This document shows positions 55,613 through 64,000 of a stretch of 64,000 nucleotides of DNA, piece after piece. Location of the stretch: NCBI GenBank assembly GCA_029884455.1, contig JAOUHU010000002.1, positions 53,889 to 117,888 on the forward strand. The letters are read 5' to 3'. Position numbers and translations under genes: made by a program. Within the stretch, counting starts at the first letter, position 1. Every line of letters starts with the position of its first letter. The notes under the pieces are model-generated. The model made no database searches. It saw nothing but the letters and a program-made list of their open reading frames with translations, and was not told the origin of the DNA. Origin of the DNA: Gammaproteobacteria bacterium. Its GTDB lineage: Bacteria; Pseudomonadota; Gammaproteobacteria; Steroidobacterales; Woeseiaceae.

Positions 55613-55623
55613 AGGGTGCTTGA

Positions 55624-57537
55624 TCAGCTGCGGTTTCGGACTTCCGCGAGCAGGCTCTCGAGCGCCTGCTGCAGCGGCAGGGTCGTCTGCTGTTTTGATC
55701 CAAGGCGACGCAGGGCGACGGTTCTTTCTTCGACTTCACGCTGGCCGACGGCCAGCAGCACCGGCACTTTTTCGACACTGTGTTCGCGAACCTTGTAAGA
55801 AATTTTCTCATTGCGCAGATCGGCCTCGGCACGCAGGCCCGCGGCTTGCAGTTCGCGCACGACCGAACAGGCATAGTCGTCGGCGTCCGAGGTAATTGTC
55901 AGTACTTTGACCTGCACCGGCGCCAGCCATAGCGGCAGGTTACCGGCATGATGTTCGATCAATATGCCGATGAACCGCTCGAGTGAGCCGAAGATGGCCC
56001 GGTGCAGCATCACCGGCAGGTGCTTGTTGCCGTCTTCGCCCACATACGTTGCGCCAAGCCGGCCCGGCATATTGAGATCGACCTGCAGCGTGCCGCATTG
56101 CCAGTCGCGGCCGATCGCATCGCGCAGCACGAATTCGAGTTTCGGCCCGTAGAAAGCACCTTCGCCGGGGTTGTGGGTGTAGCTCAGGCCTGCTGCTTCG
56201 AGTGCCTGCAGCAATGCCGACTCCGCCTGGTCCCAGACAGCGTCATCACCGACACGGACTTTGGGTCGGTCGGCGAACTTGATGCGCACATCGGTAAAGC
56301 CGAATGCACTGTAAATATCTAGCAGCATGCGGCAGACCGCCGTTGACTCAGCCGTAATCTGCTCCGGTGTTACGAATATATGCGCGTCATCCTGGGTAAA
56401 CGCACGCACTCGCATCATGCCGTGCAATGCACCGGAGGGCTCATAGCGGTGGCATTTGCCGAATTCGGCAAGCCGGTAGGGCAGGTCCCGGTAGCTGGTG
56501 ATGCCCTGCTTGAAAACCTGCACATGACCCGGGCAGTTCATCGGCTTGATGGCGTACTGGCGACCGTCGACCGTTTCGGTTGTGTACATGTTGCTGCCGA
56601 ACGCGTCCCAGTGACCCGATGCCTGCCACAGGGACCGGTCCATCAGCTCGGGCGTGTTGATCTCGCGATAGCCGGCCGCATTCTGCCGCTGACGCATGAA
56701 GCTGATCAGGCTCTGAAATACGCTCCAGCCTTTCGGGTGCCAGAACACCGCACCCGGCGCCTCTTCCTGGAAGTGAAACAGGTCCATGACTTTGCCAAGG
56801 CGCCGGTGATCGCGCCGTTCCGCTTCCTCGAGCAGTTGCAGGTAGTCGCGCAACTGTTTGTCATTCGCCCAGGCCGTGCCATACACACGTTGCAGCATTT
56901 CGTTGTTCGAATCGCCGCGCCAGTATGCGCCGCTGACCCGCGTCAGTTTGAAGGCCTTGCCAAGTTTGCCGGTCGAAGGCAGGTGCGGACCGCGGCACAG
57001 GTCAATGAAGTTGCCTTGCCGGTACAAGGTAATGGATTGATCAGATGGAATGCCGGCAATGATCTCGGCTTTGTACTGCTCGCCAATGCCGCGGAAAAAT
57101 TCCACGGCCTGGTCACGATCCCAGACTTCGCGCCGAATCGTCTCATCACGATCGACAATCTCCCGCATGCGCGCCTCGATGCGGCTGAGATCGTCCTCGG
57201 TGAAAGCCTCGGCGCGCGCAAAGTCGTAGTAAAAGCCATTCTCAATAGCCGGCCCGATGGTCACCTGGGTATCGGGCCAAAGCTCCTTGACTGCCTCGGC
57301 GAGTACGTGTGCAGCATCATGCCGTAGCAGCTCAAGCCCTGCGGCCGTATCGCGGGTTACGATTTCGACGGCGACATCCGCATCGATGGCGCGACTGAGG
57401 TCGATCAGTTCACCGTTAACGCGCAATGCCACGGCATCACGCGCCAGACCCTTGCCGATACTGGCAGCAATTTCACTGCCACTGGTAACGTTGTCGAAGT
57501 GACGGACCGAACCGTCGGGTAAGGTAATATTCGGCAT
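55624..57537 (-). CDS. thrS: Threonyl-tRNA synthetase
   Basis: A 637-residue class II synthetase. TGS domain 1-62 ([14 protein letters not shown]), editing domain about 65-225 with HDAAH, catalytic domain about 245-535 with zinc-binding MNCPGHV and class II motifs ([26 protein letters not shown] abridged), and the anticodon domain to the end. The usual partners infC, rpmI and rplT do not follow; instead the gene is isolated and its transcript ends at the GGGGTCAGAGCCC hairpin. Confidence 0.97.
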   Translation of the reverse strand: MPNITLPDGSVRHFDNVTSGSEIAASIGKGLARDAVALRVNGELIDLSRAIDADVAVEIVTRDTAAGLELLRHDAAHVLAEAVKELWPDTQVTIGPAIENGFYYDFARAEAFTEDDLSRIEARMREIVDRDETIRREVWDRDQAVEFFRGIGEQYKAEIIAGIPSDQSITLYRQGNFIDLCRGPHLPSTGKLGKAFKLTRVSGAYWRGDSNNEMLQRVYGTAWANDKQLRDYLQLLEEAERRDHRRLGKVMDLFHFQEEAPGAVFWHPKGWSVFQSLISFMRQRQNAAGYREINTPELMDRSLWQASGHWDAFGSNMYTTETVDGRQYAIKPMNCPGHVQVFKQGITSYRDLPYRLAEFGKCHRYEPSGALHGMMRVRAFTQDDAHIFVTPEQITAESTAVCRMLLDIYSAFGFTDVRIKFADRPKVRVGDDAVWDQAESALLQALEAAGLSYTHNPGEGAFYGPKLEFVLRDAIGRDWQCGTLQVDLNMPGRLGATYVGEDGNKHLPVMLHRAIFGSLERFIGILIEHHAGNLPLWLAPVQVKVLTITSDADDYACSVVRELQAAGLRAEADLRNEKISYKVREHSVEKVPVLLAVGQREVEERTVALRRLGSKQQTTLPLQQALESLLAEVRNRS

Positions 57538-57601
57538 GATAAGGTCTGGTTATAAATCCGGATGAGCCAGCAAGCGCGCGCTATTGTACAGAAAATTGAC
57601 C

Positions 57602-58099
57602 ATGAGCCACCCTGTAACGACAACAAGTATTCTGCCGCATGATCATCGTGATTGTGTGCAGACCGCGCTGCAGACGGCCGAGCAGCTTTGCCAGCGTCGT
57701 GGTTTGCGGTTTACCGCGACACGCCGGCGGGTTCTTGAGCTGGTTTGGGACAGTCACAAGCCCATCGGTGCCTACGACATCCTGGAGACCCTGGGCCGGG
57801 AGTCTGCCTCGGCGGCGCCGCCGACCGTGTACCGGGCACTCGATTTCCTGATCGAAGCCGGCCTCGTGCACCGGCTCGACTCGCTGAACGCTTTCGTCGG
57901 CTGCCCGGATCCGGCCAGCCGGCACGCCGGGCAGTTCCTGATCTGTACCTGTTGCCGCACCGTTACCGAGCTCAGCGACCCGGAGATCGAGCAATTGATT
58001 GCAGGCAAGGCTGCCGCCGGCGGGTTCCTGGCCGTGCGCCAGGTGCTGGAAATCGAAGGCCTGTGCAATCAGTGTCGAACTGCGCCGCAAAGTGCGTAA
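57602..58099 (+). CDS. zur: Fur-family zinc regulator (Zur-like)
   Basis: A 165-residue repressor. N-terminal winged helix about 20-85 (LRFTATRRRVLELVWDSHKPIGAYDIL, abridged; APPTVYRALDFLIEAGLVHRL) and a dimerisation domain with two Cys pairs, CTCC and C-terminal CNQC, forming the structural zinc site as in Zur. The ATG at 57602 is preferred to the TTG at 57584. Iron-sensing Fur usually has a HHDH stretch, which is absent. Divergent from thrS, upstream of glnS by 36 bases. Confidence 0.85.
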   Translation: MSHPVTTTSILPHDHRDCVQTALQTAEQLCQRRGLRFTATRRRVLELVWDSHKPIGAYDILETLGRESASAAPPTVYRALDFLIEAGLVHRLDSLNAFVGCPDPASRHAGQFLICTCCRTVTELSDPEIEQLIAGKAAAGGFLAVRQVLEIEGLCNQCRTAPQSA

Positions 58100-58135
58100 A
58101 ATGGCGCTCCTTCAAGAGCAACCCCAAGACATTTC

Positions 58136-59818
58136 ATGAACGATGCGACACCGCGGGATTTTATCCGCCAGATCATTCACAACGACCTCGAATCCGGCAA
58201 ACACACGTCGATCGTGACGCGTTTCCCGCCAGAACCAAATGGCTACCTGCATATCGGTCATGTCATGTCGATTTGCCTGAACTTCGGCGTGGCCGAAGAA
58301 ACCGGCGGCCGCACGTTCCTGCGTTTTGACGATACCAACCCGGGCAAAGAGCGTGAGGAGTATGTGCGCGCCATTGAACGCGATGTGCGCTGGCTTGGTT
58401 TTGACTGGAGCGATCGCTTGACGCATGCCTCGGATTATTTCGATGCCCTGTACGCTTACGCAGAACAATTGATTGAACAGGGCGTCGCTTATGTCGACAG
58501 CCTGAGCGCGGATGAGATACGCGCGCTTCGCGGTACCCTCACTGAGGCCGGTACCGACAGCCCTTACCGGGATCGGACGGTCGCAGAAAACCTGGAATTG
58601 TTCCGCCGCATGCGGGCCGGCGAATTTGCAGATGGTGAGCACGTGTTGCGCGCGAAGATCGACATGGCGTCGCCGAATATTAATTTGCGCGACCCGGCGC
58701 TGTATCGTATCCGCCATATCGCCCATCAGCGCACCGGTGACAAGTGGTGTATCTATCCGATGTACGATTTCGCGCACACCATCTCGGATGCGCTGGAGCA
58801 CATCACTCACTCGCTGTGCACGCTCGAGTTTGAGGACCACCGCCCCCTGTACGACTGGCTGCTCGACCAGTTAAAGCCCGAACATCGACCGCGCCAGATC
58901 GAGTTTTCACGCCTCAACCTCGCCTATGCCATCACCAGCAAGCGAAAGCTGAATGCATTGGTGGACGACGGTGTGGTATCGGGCTGGGATGACCCGCGCA
59001 TGCCGACGATTGCCGGCCTGCGGCGACGCGGTTACCCGGCGAGCGCATTGCGCGAATTCGTGAAACGCGGCGGTGTCACCAAGAAGGACAAGCTGATTGA
59101 AATGGCGGTACTCGAGAATTGCATTCGCGAGGAACTGGATTTTTCCGCGCCGCGCCGCATGGCCGTACTGCAGCCGCTGAAAGTCGTGCTCAGCAACTAC
59201 CCCGAGGGCCAGGTGGAAATGATGCCCGCGAGCAATCACCCGAACCGGCCCGAACTAGGCACGCGCGAGGTGCCGTTCTCGCGCGAGCTGTACATCGAGC
59301 AGGAGGACTTCATGGAAGATGCGCCGAAGAAGTTCTTTCGCCTGAAACCCGGTGGCGAAGTTCGCCTGCGCAATGGTTATATCATTCGTTGCGAGGATGT
59401 GATCCGGAACGAGGCGGGCGCGGTGATTGAGCTGCGTTGCTCGTACGATCCCGATACACGCAGTGGTACCGGCAGCAGCGATCGCAAGGTCAAGGGCACC
59501 ATCCATTGGGTTTCGGCGGCACACGCTCTGCCGGCAGAAGTGCGACTTTACGATCGATTGTTCACGGTAGCGGATCCGAATGCGGCGGACGATTTCATGG
59601 CCGTTCTGAACCCGGATTCACTGGCGAGCGTACAGGCGATGCTGGAGCCTTCCCTGGGCAAACTCGGCGACGGCGAAGCGGTACAGTTCGAGCGTCTCGG
59701 TTATTTCTGCATGGACTCCGTGGATCACAGCGCAAAGAGGCCGGTGTTCAATCGTATCGTTACGCTCAGGGACTCGTGGGCGAAAATCGAACAGCAGGCC
59801 ATCGCACAGCACGGCTAG
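58136..59818 (+). CDS. glnS: Glutaminyl-tRNA synthetase
   Basis: A 560-residue class I synthetase. HIGH motif in [28 protein letters not shown], the KMSKS counterpart TSKRKL near residue 264, and a C-terminal anticodon-binding barrel pair ([28 protein letters not shown]). Length matches E. coli GlnS (554). Confidence 0.97.
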   Translation: MNDATPRDFIRQIIHNDLESGKHTSIVTRFPPEPNGYLHIGHVMSICLNFGVAEETGGRTFLRFDDTNPGKEREEYVRAIERDVRWLGFDWSDRLTHASDYFDALYAYAEQLIEQGVAYVDSLSADEIRALRGTLTEAGTDSPYRDRTVAENLELFRRMRAGEFADGEHVLRAKIDMASPNINLRDPALYRIRHIAHQRTGDKWCIYPMYDFAHTISDALEHITHSLCTLEFEDHRPLYDWLLDQLKPEHRPRQIEFSRLNLAYAITSKRKLNALVDDGVVSGWDDPRMPTIAGLRRRGYPASALREFVKRGGVTKKDKLIEMAVLENCIREELDFSAPRRMAVLQPLKVVLSNYPEGQVEMMPASNHPNRPELGTREVPFSRELYIEQEDFMEDAPKKFFRLKPGGEVRLRNGYIIRCEDVIRNEAGAVIELRCSYDPDTRSGTGSSDRKVKGTIHWVSAAHALPAEVRLYDRLFTVADPNAADDFMAVLNPDSLASVQAMLEPSLGKLGDGEAVQFERLGYFCMDSVDHSAKRPVFNRIVTLRDSWAKIEQQAIAQHG

Positions 59819-59926
59819 GCGTCAAAATCCCGTTCAGCTCCCGTTCAAGAAAATGTCATCTGCGGTTAAGGATGCCGGTCGTATTCTGCCTCCGAACGAC
59901 AAAGGAACGTTCTGAAGGAGGCCATC

Positions 59927-60133
59927 ATGGAAATCATTTACGCAGCCGAGAAACGCAGCATTGCCACGTTACTGAGTGAATTCACGGACCGCTTTGTGCA
60001 GCCCGACGACATCGAAGTGACCGAAGACCCGAACGAGACCGGCAGTTTCCGCATCGGGTTCCTGGCCGAGCACTATGTCATGGCGCCCGATGGCAGGATC
60101 GAATGGACCAATTCCGTCTGCAGAAACTGGTAG
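59927..60133 (+). CDS. Small conserved-looking protein of unknown function
   Basis: A 68-residue acidic, soluble protein (begins MEIIYAAEKRSIATLLSEF, ends SVCRNW) with no signal peptide or TM segment. A very strong ribosome-binding site (AAGGAGG) lies six bases before the ATG, which makes translation credible despite the length. I do not recognise a domain. It stands alone between glnS and a convergent GDT1-type gene. Confidence 0.7.
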   Translation: MEIIYAAEKRSIATLLSEFTDRFVQPDDIEVTEDPNETGSFRIGFLAEHYVMAPDGRIEWTNSVCRNW

Positions 60134-60150
60134 TCGAAAGAGCTGGAAAC

Positions 60151-60435
60151 CTAACCCAGGGTGCTGCCCTGCCAGATGGTCCAGGCGCCGATGAGGAGGA
60201 AGCCGACACCGGCCAGGTAGGTAAGGTGCCTGGGACTGAGGTACTGTGAGATAACGCCGCCGGCCACGACTCCGATTGCGGATGCCAGGACCAGTGCTGC
60301 TGAGGCACCGACGAACACCGCGATCAAATTACCGGGCGATTTGGACGCAAACAGCAGCGTGGCGAGCTGCGTTTTGTCGCCGAGTTCCGCGAGAAATACG
60401 ATGCCAAAGACCGTTGCCATTAACTTCAAGTCCAT
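60151..60435 (-). CDS. Half-size GDT1/TMEM165-family cation transporter
   Basis: A 94-residue, three-TM protein carrying one copy of the UPF0016 signature, ELGDKTQ at 17-23. Full-length GDT1/MneA proteins have two such repeats; single-repeat bacterial forms must pair as dimers, or with a second half. Members move Mn2+ or Ca2+ against H+. No second half-gene is adjacent and no yybP-ykoY-like leader fits in the 45-base upstream gap. Confidence 0.88.
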   Translation of the reverse strand: MDLKLMATVFGIVFLAELGDKTQLATLLFASKSPGNLIAVFVGASAALVLASAIGVVAGGVISQYLSPRHLTYLAGVGFLLIGAWTIWQGSTLG

Positions 60436-60480
60436 GATTCAGATTCCCTGGCTAAAGTGTTGCAATGTCAGTGCCCGGCC

Positions 60481-61557
60481 TTACAGGCGCTGCAGCGCCG
60501 TACGGGCGGCCCGATACTCGGAGTCGATCTCAAGCGTGCGCCGATAGGCGTCTTGCGCCGCTTTTTTCTGTCCGGCCCGCTCGCTGGCGACGCCGACACC
60601 ATACCATGCGTTGGCCTTCTCAGCCGGATTGCGGGCGAGCTCTATGGCCAGTCGGTAATCGGTCAATGCGCCATCCTGGTCGCCAGCCCGGCTGCGGACA
60701 ATTCCTCGATTGTAGTGGCCGTCGTAGCTGTCGGGCTGTTGCCGCACGAACTCATCGCAATCGGGAAGGGCTGCGCTGTAGCGCTGCAACTGGTACAGCG
60801 CGGAGCAGCGTTTGAGGTAGGCCAGTGTGAAGTCGGGTTGCAGCGTTAAGGTCTGCGTGAAATCTGCTATCGCCGCATCATATTGCGCGAGGAAATACTG
60901 CGTTATGCCACGAAAGTAGTAGGTATCTGCGGTGGGCTCCAGTTGCACGGCCATCTGCAGGTCGGCCAGTGACTCGGCCAGGCGGGATTCTGCACCAAGT
61001 GCTTTGCCACGATCCAGCAGCCACTTGGACCGCGGTGGGAAATGCTCGATCAACCAGGTGCAATCCTCGATCACGGTGAGTCGGTCATCTGCCTCGCGCG
61101 CGATTACGATGCGATTCTCGAGCAGCTGCACGTCATGCGGATTGAGGGCGAGCGCGCGGTCGATATCGGAGCGGGCTGCGACCAGGTCGCCAGTTTGCAG
61201 GTAGGCGGCAGCGCGATTCGACCAGGCATGGAAATTATCGGTAACGGCAGCCAGGTACAGATCGTACTCGGCCAGGGCCAGCGCGTATTGATGCTGGTAG
61301 TAATAGCCAATACCGAGAATCAGGTGCGCCTCGACCAGGTCGGGCTGCAGTTCGAGTGCATGTTTCACATCGCCGATAGCGCCATCCACGTCGCCCTGGT
61401 CCTGCTTGGCGATGCCGTTGCACAACAAAGCGACGGCTTCGGTACGTGGTATTGCATCATCGCAGATATACCCTTCGGCGAAAGCGGGCCGGGATGCCAG
61501 CAGCATGATTGCGACGGCTGACATGCCCGCCATCGCTGAAACTTGCCACTTGCTCAC
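60481..61557 (-). CDS. Secreted TPR-repeat protein
   Basis: A 358-residue periplasmic protein with a signal peptide (ends about residue 27, PAFAEG) and about eight tetratricopeptide repeats from residue 45 to the end (VDGAIGDVKHALELQPDLVEAHLILG; FHAWSNRAAAYLQTGDLVAARSDIDRAL, each abridged). TPR arrays are protein-binding scaffolds. The partner is unknown. Confidence 0.85.
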   Translation of the reverse strand: MSKWQVSAMAGMSAVAIMLLASRPAFAEGYICDDAIPRTEAVALLCNGIAKQDQGDVDGAIGDVKHALELQPDLVEAHLILGIGYYYQHQYALALAEYDLYLAAVTDNFHAWSNRAAAYLQTGDLVAARSDIDRALALNPHDVQLLENRIVIAREADDRLTVIEDCTWLIEHFPPRSKWLLDRGKALGAESRLAESLADLQMAVQLEPTADTYYFRGITQYFLAQYDAAIADFTQTLTLQPDFTLAYLKRCSALYQLQRYSAALPDCDEFVRQQPDSYDGHYNRGIVRSRAGDQDGALTDYRLAIELARNPAEKANAWYGVGVASERAGQKKAAQDAYRRTLEIDSEYRAARTALQRL

Positions 61558-61699
61558 AGCATCACCACCGCAACACCACGTGCTCGAAGCCCTATGATCG
61601 CAGCAAAATGTCAGGCTTGCTGCCTGCGGAAACTACATATGGAAAGTAACCTCACCGCCCCCCATGTAGGTACCCGGATCCCGGGCAAGGTGTGGCAGC

Positions 61700-62935
61700 T
61701 TGAAGAATCTTCACTACCTGTTATGTCTGACGCTCGTGTCCTGCGGCGGGGGCAGCAAGTATGTCGACTTGGCGCCGCCTGCGGCGCTTGAGTTGCGCGA
61801 GAATTTTGGTGGCATCGCCATTGCCGACTTTGATGCTGATGGTCTCAATGACATTGCCATCGGGACATCGCTGACCGAGGACCGCCGGCTACTCGACACC
61901 CGCATCTCGATCTACAGGCAACGTCTTGTGGCACCAGGCACATACCTGCCGGCCCGGCACTTCGACAGCAATCCGAACGGCAGCATTGCCAGGGTGGTGG
62001 TTGCCGACGACGTCCAGCGTGACGGCTTGCCGGACATCATCACCACCAATTGGAACGAGGGCGGCTTCCGGCTGTTGGCCAATGACCTAGCGCAGCCGGG
62101 GACGCTGGAGCCGTCGGTGTACTACCCGATGGGTCTGGCGCACACGACATTCGGTCGTGGCCAGGCGATCGGTGACATCGATGCAGACGGCTTTGCCGAC
62201 GTCGTCCTCGTTACTGGCGATACTGTGCAGTGGATGCCGCAGAACGGCGGAGATCTCGGGACCTTTTCTGCGCCCCGACCGATTGGCGAGGGAAGGGACG
62301 ATGTGCAGCTCGGTGACCTCAATGGCGATGGACTGCTGGACGTCATTGTGCTCGGCGTCGACGGTGACCTGTCCAAGTCGATCCTCGTTTATTACAACAA
62401 TATCTATGCACCCGGGCAGTTCATTGCGCCGCGCAGATTGGCTGCCGGGTACATTGCCGAGTACATCGGAGTTGCGGATTACGATGGCAACGGCGAAATG
62501 GATATAGCTGTTGCGATCACGCAGGGTGACGCGGACTATGATTTCCATGGCGCGATCATCGTGTTTCGGCAGTTAGTGCCCGACAGCTTTTACCAGTCGC
62601 CTGTTGTACGCACCGGCGGGACCGGTATCACCGAAATTTTCGAGACAGCAGTCCTCGATGACGACAATTATCCGGAGATTGTTTTCCAGATCGGCGCCGA
62701 GATCTGCATCATGGAGTCAAGCCCGTCAGGAACCCCGACCATACAGCTGGAACTCGCCGTACCGGACAACCCGGATAACTACTCGTCCGGCTCCGGCCGA
62801 CTGTCGATAGGCGACCTCAACAACGACACGCTGCATGATATCGCGCTGATTCACAAAGGTCTTTGGGTGTTCTATCGCCAGGCCGGAGCGACGCTGGCGT
62901 TTGACGCCGCGGTCAAACTGAATGCTCCACCCTGA
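61700..62935 (+). CDS. FG-GAP/VCBS beta-propeller lipoprotein
   Basis: A 411-residue protein with a short lipoprotein signal and lipobox LVSC (Cys15). At least six Asp-rich calcium-type loops repeat along it: DFDADGLNDIAIG, DIDADGFADVVLV, DLNGDGLLDVIVL, DYDGNGEMDIAVA, DLNNDTLHDIALI and a degenerate DVQRDGLPDIITT. This is an integrin-like seven-bladed propeller, probably surface or outer-membrane attached. TTG start at 61700 with AAGG upstream. Confidence 0.85.
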   Translation: MKNLHYLLCLTLVSCGGGSKYVDLAPPAALELRENFGGIAIADFDADGLNDIAIGTSLTEDRRLLDTRISIYRQRLVAPGTYLPARHFDSNPNGSIARVVVADDVQRDGLPDIITTNWNEGGFRLLANDLAQPGTLEPSVYYPMGLAHTTFGRGQAIGDIDADGFADVVLVTGDTVQWMPQNGGDLGTFSAPRPIGEGRDDVQLGDLNGDGLLDVIVLGVDGDLSKSILVYYNNIYAPGQFIAPRRLAAGYIAEYIGVADYDGNGEMDIAVAITQGDADYDFHGAIIVFRQLVPDSFYQSPVVRTGGTGITEIFETAVLDDDNYPEIVFQIGAEICIMESSPSGTPTIQLELAVPDNPDNYSSGSGRLSIGDLNNDTLHDIALIHKGLWVFYRQAGATLAFDAAVKLNAPP

Positions 62936-62982
62936 CGCTTGCAGCCGGTGAATCCCGGTCTCGAGTTGCCGTTGCTGCAGGC

Positions 62983-63714
62983 TCAAAAATTCGCGTATCT
63001 AATCGCCACGGAATTGAACCATTCGGTTTGCGCGATCACGTCTGTCGTGAGCAACATGATCACAAAGTAGGCGCAAAGAGCTGCGAATGGCCAACGTGAG
63101 CGCCCGTACCACCATTCGCTCACTACCAACACAGTGGTGACCACGATGAGCGTGATAACCGATGCGTACAGAGCGACGTCGAAATTGGGTACAAGATTCG
63201 GCGTGCCATAAATATAAGTTCGCTCCAACGCGGCCTCGAGCGGGATAATTGCGGTGCAGGCCATCAACCGCAGGTGCAGCGGAATATCGCGCCGCCGCGC
63301 GGCCCTGATCGCCAGCCAAAGAAAAACGCAAAACAGCACCAGTGCAGTAAAGTCGATGTAAAAGAACTTAACTGCCAGCAGACGGATCCCTTCCGCCGTA
63401 CCGCTATCGCCAAGCAGCATAGTCTGGATCACCCAAAGGCCGCTCAGCACCAAGATCGCCGCGAGCGTGAGCGATAGGTAGCCCACAGTGCGGTGATGCT
63501 TGCGCCAACCACTTTTGATCAACGATGCCTGGATAATTGTCAGCAGCATCCAGGCGATCGCGCTGATCCCATGAATGACGATGTGGGTTTCAACATTGTT
63601 TATTGCCGAGAAAAAACTGGGCCAGAACGACACGAATGTGATCGCGAAGATGGCAGTGAACCAAGCCCACCATTGCTGCAACCAGCGAGGCAGGGACCGG
63701 CGTCCTGGTGTCAT
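62983..63714 (-). CDS. Multi-pass membrane protein of unknown function
   Basis: A 243-residue protein with about seven TM helices. HGISAIAWMLLTIIQASLIKSGWRKHHRTVGYLS carries spaced His residues resembling DUF2306-type or cytochrome b561-like membrane proteins, but I cannot assign it. I choose the ATG at 63714, which follows a strong GGGGGAA ribosome-binding site, over the one at 63744. On the minus strand TATTAT (63769-63764) could be its -10. Confidence 0.75.
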   Translation of the reverse strand: MTPGRRSLPRWLQQWWAWFTAIFAITFVSFWPSFFSAINNVETHIVIHGISAIAWMLLTIIQASLIKSGWRKHHRTVGYLSLTLAAILVLSGLWVIQTMLLGDSGTAEGIRLLAVKFFYIDFTALVLFCVFLWLAIRAARRRDIPLHLRLMACTAIIPLEAALERTYIYGTPNLVPNFDVALYASVITLIVVTTVLVVSEWWYGRSRWPFAALCAYFVIMLLTTDVIAQTEWFNSVAIRYANF

Positions 63715-63956
63715 GGAATAATTCCCCCGGCACTTCAAATGCAATCGAGCGCGCGACCCAATCTATAATAGAAATGCGGCTACTGGCAATCGCCTGTTTT
63801 TGCGAATGGTCATTCTGAGATGGTCGAAATTTGACAGCGGCAGCGGCCCGTTTGATCTTGGAAGCGGCCACTCAGGTGTTAAACTCCTGACAGGCTGGTC
63901 GTGACCCTTTCCGGCCGGACACAAACTCGCAAACTAGTTCGCCAATAAACACAAGT

Positions 63957-64000
63957 ATGCCTCTTGATCGCGAAAAGCTTCACCGAACAATCCAATTCGT
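63957..64000 (+). CDS. Start of a possible gene cut by the window end
   Basis: An ATG at 63957 opens a frame (MPLDREKLHRTIQF) that is still open at the last base. Too short to identify. The preceding 200 bases hold no other gene; a TTGACA at 63831 has no good -10 partner. Confidence 0.3.
   Translation, partial: MPLDREKLHRTIQF

Overview
The window reads as a chromosomal segment of a GC-rich marine-type gammaproteobacterium with respiratory denitrification. The evidence is a cd1 nitrite reductase, a TonB-receptor-based laminarin locus, PiT phosphate uptake, cyanophycin storage and a long-form QueF. The Woeseiales or a related benthic lineage would fit, but that placement is inference. Genes are densely packed. 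I found no rRNA, tRNA, CRISPR array, insertion sequence or phage gene.

Layout: (1) 1-4.5 kb: the 3' part of nirS overlapping an outer-membrane porin, a tandem universal stress protein, a DksA/TraR-type zinc-finger protein and an orphan FixJ-like regulator. (2) 4.6-8.3 kb: a TetR-controlled HlyD/ABC exporter operon with a readable promoter and two operator dyads; ribA (GTP cyclohydrolase II) is divergent. (3) 9.2-29.5 kb: a beta-1,3-glucan (laminarin-type) utilisation locus. It holds a GPH sugar symporter, a GH3, two GH16 lipoproteins, a GH2-like enzyme, a LacI regulator, a giant inverting phosphorylase, a decayed CBM9 gene and a TonB receptor. It ends in a halogenase / DUF6445-type oxygenase / JmjC-cupin trio. 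Three intergenic regions carry the same LacI dyad (core TGACAGCGCTGTCA), which ties the locus into one regulon. A membrane-protein relic sits exactly at the right edge. (4) 29.9-38.6 kb: queF; cyanophycinase, cyanophycin synthetase and a Mur-ligase-only synthetase paralogue; an EVE-domain protein; PhoU-like protein plus PiT. (5) 38.6-52.3 kb: a gamma-glutamyl/polyamine cluster with gamma-glutamyltransferase, MFS carrier, two PuuA-like ligases, an NhaC-type carrier with a periplasmic domain, PuuD, class III aminotransferase, agmatinase, PuuB-like oxidase, XdhC-like protein and TetR. (6) 52.4-64 kb: an unusual receiver-receiver-TM-repeat-TonB fusion protein, thrS, a Zur-like regulator, glnS, and small or envelope proteins.

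How the genes fit together: in the glucan locus, secreted lipoprotein GH16 endo-enzymes would cut laminarin, the TonB receptor would import oligosaccharides, GH3 and the GH2-like enzyme would trim them, the GPH symporter would cross the inner membrane, and the cytoplasmic phosphorylase would release glucose-1-phosphate. In regions 4-5, cyanophycin (Asp-Arg polymer) genes lie beside a route that takes agmatine to putrescine and on, by gamma-glutamylation or transamination, towards GABA or succinate. No arginine decarboxylase is in the window, so that link is an inference.
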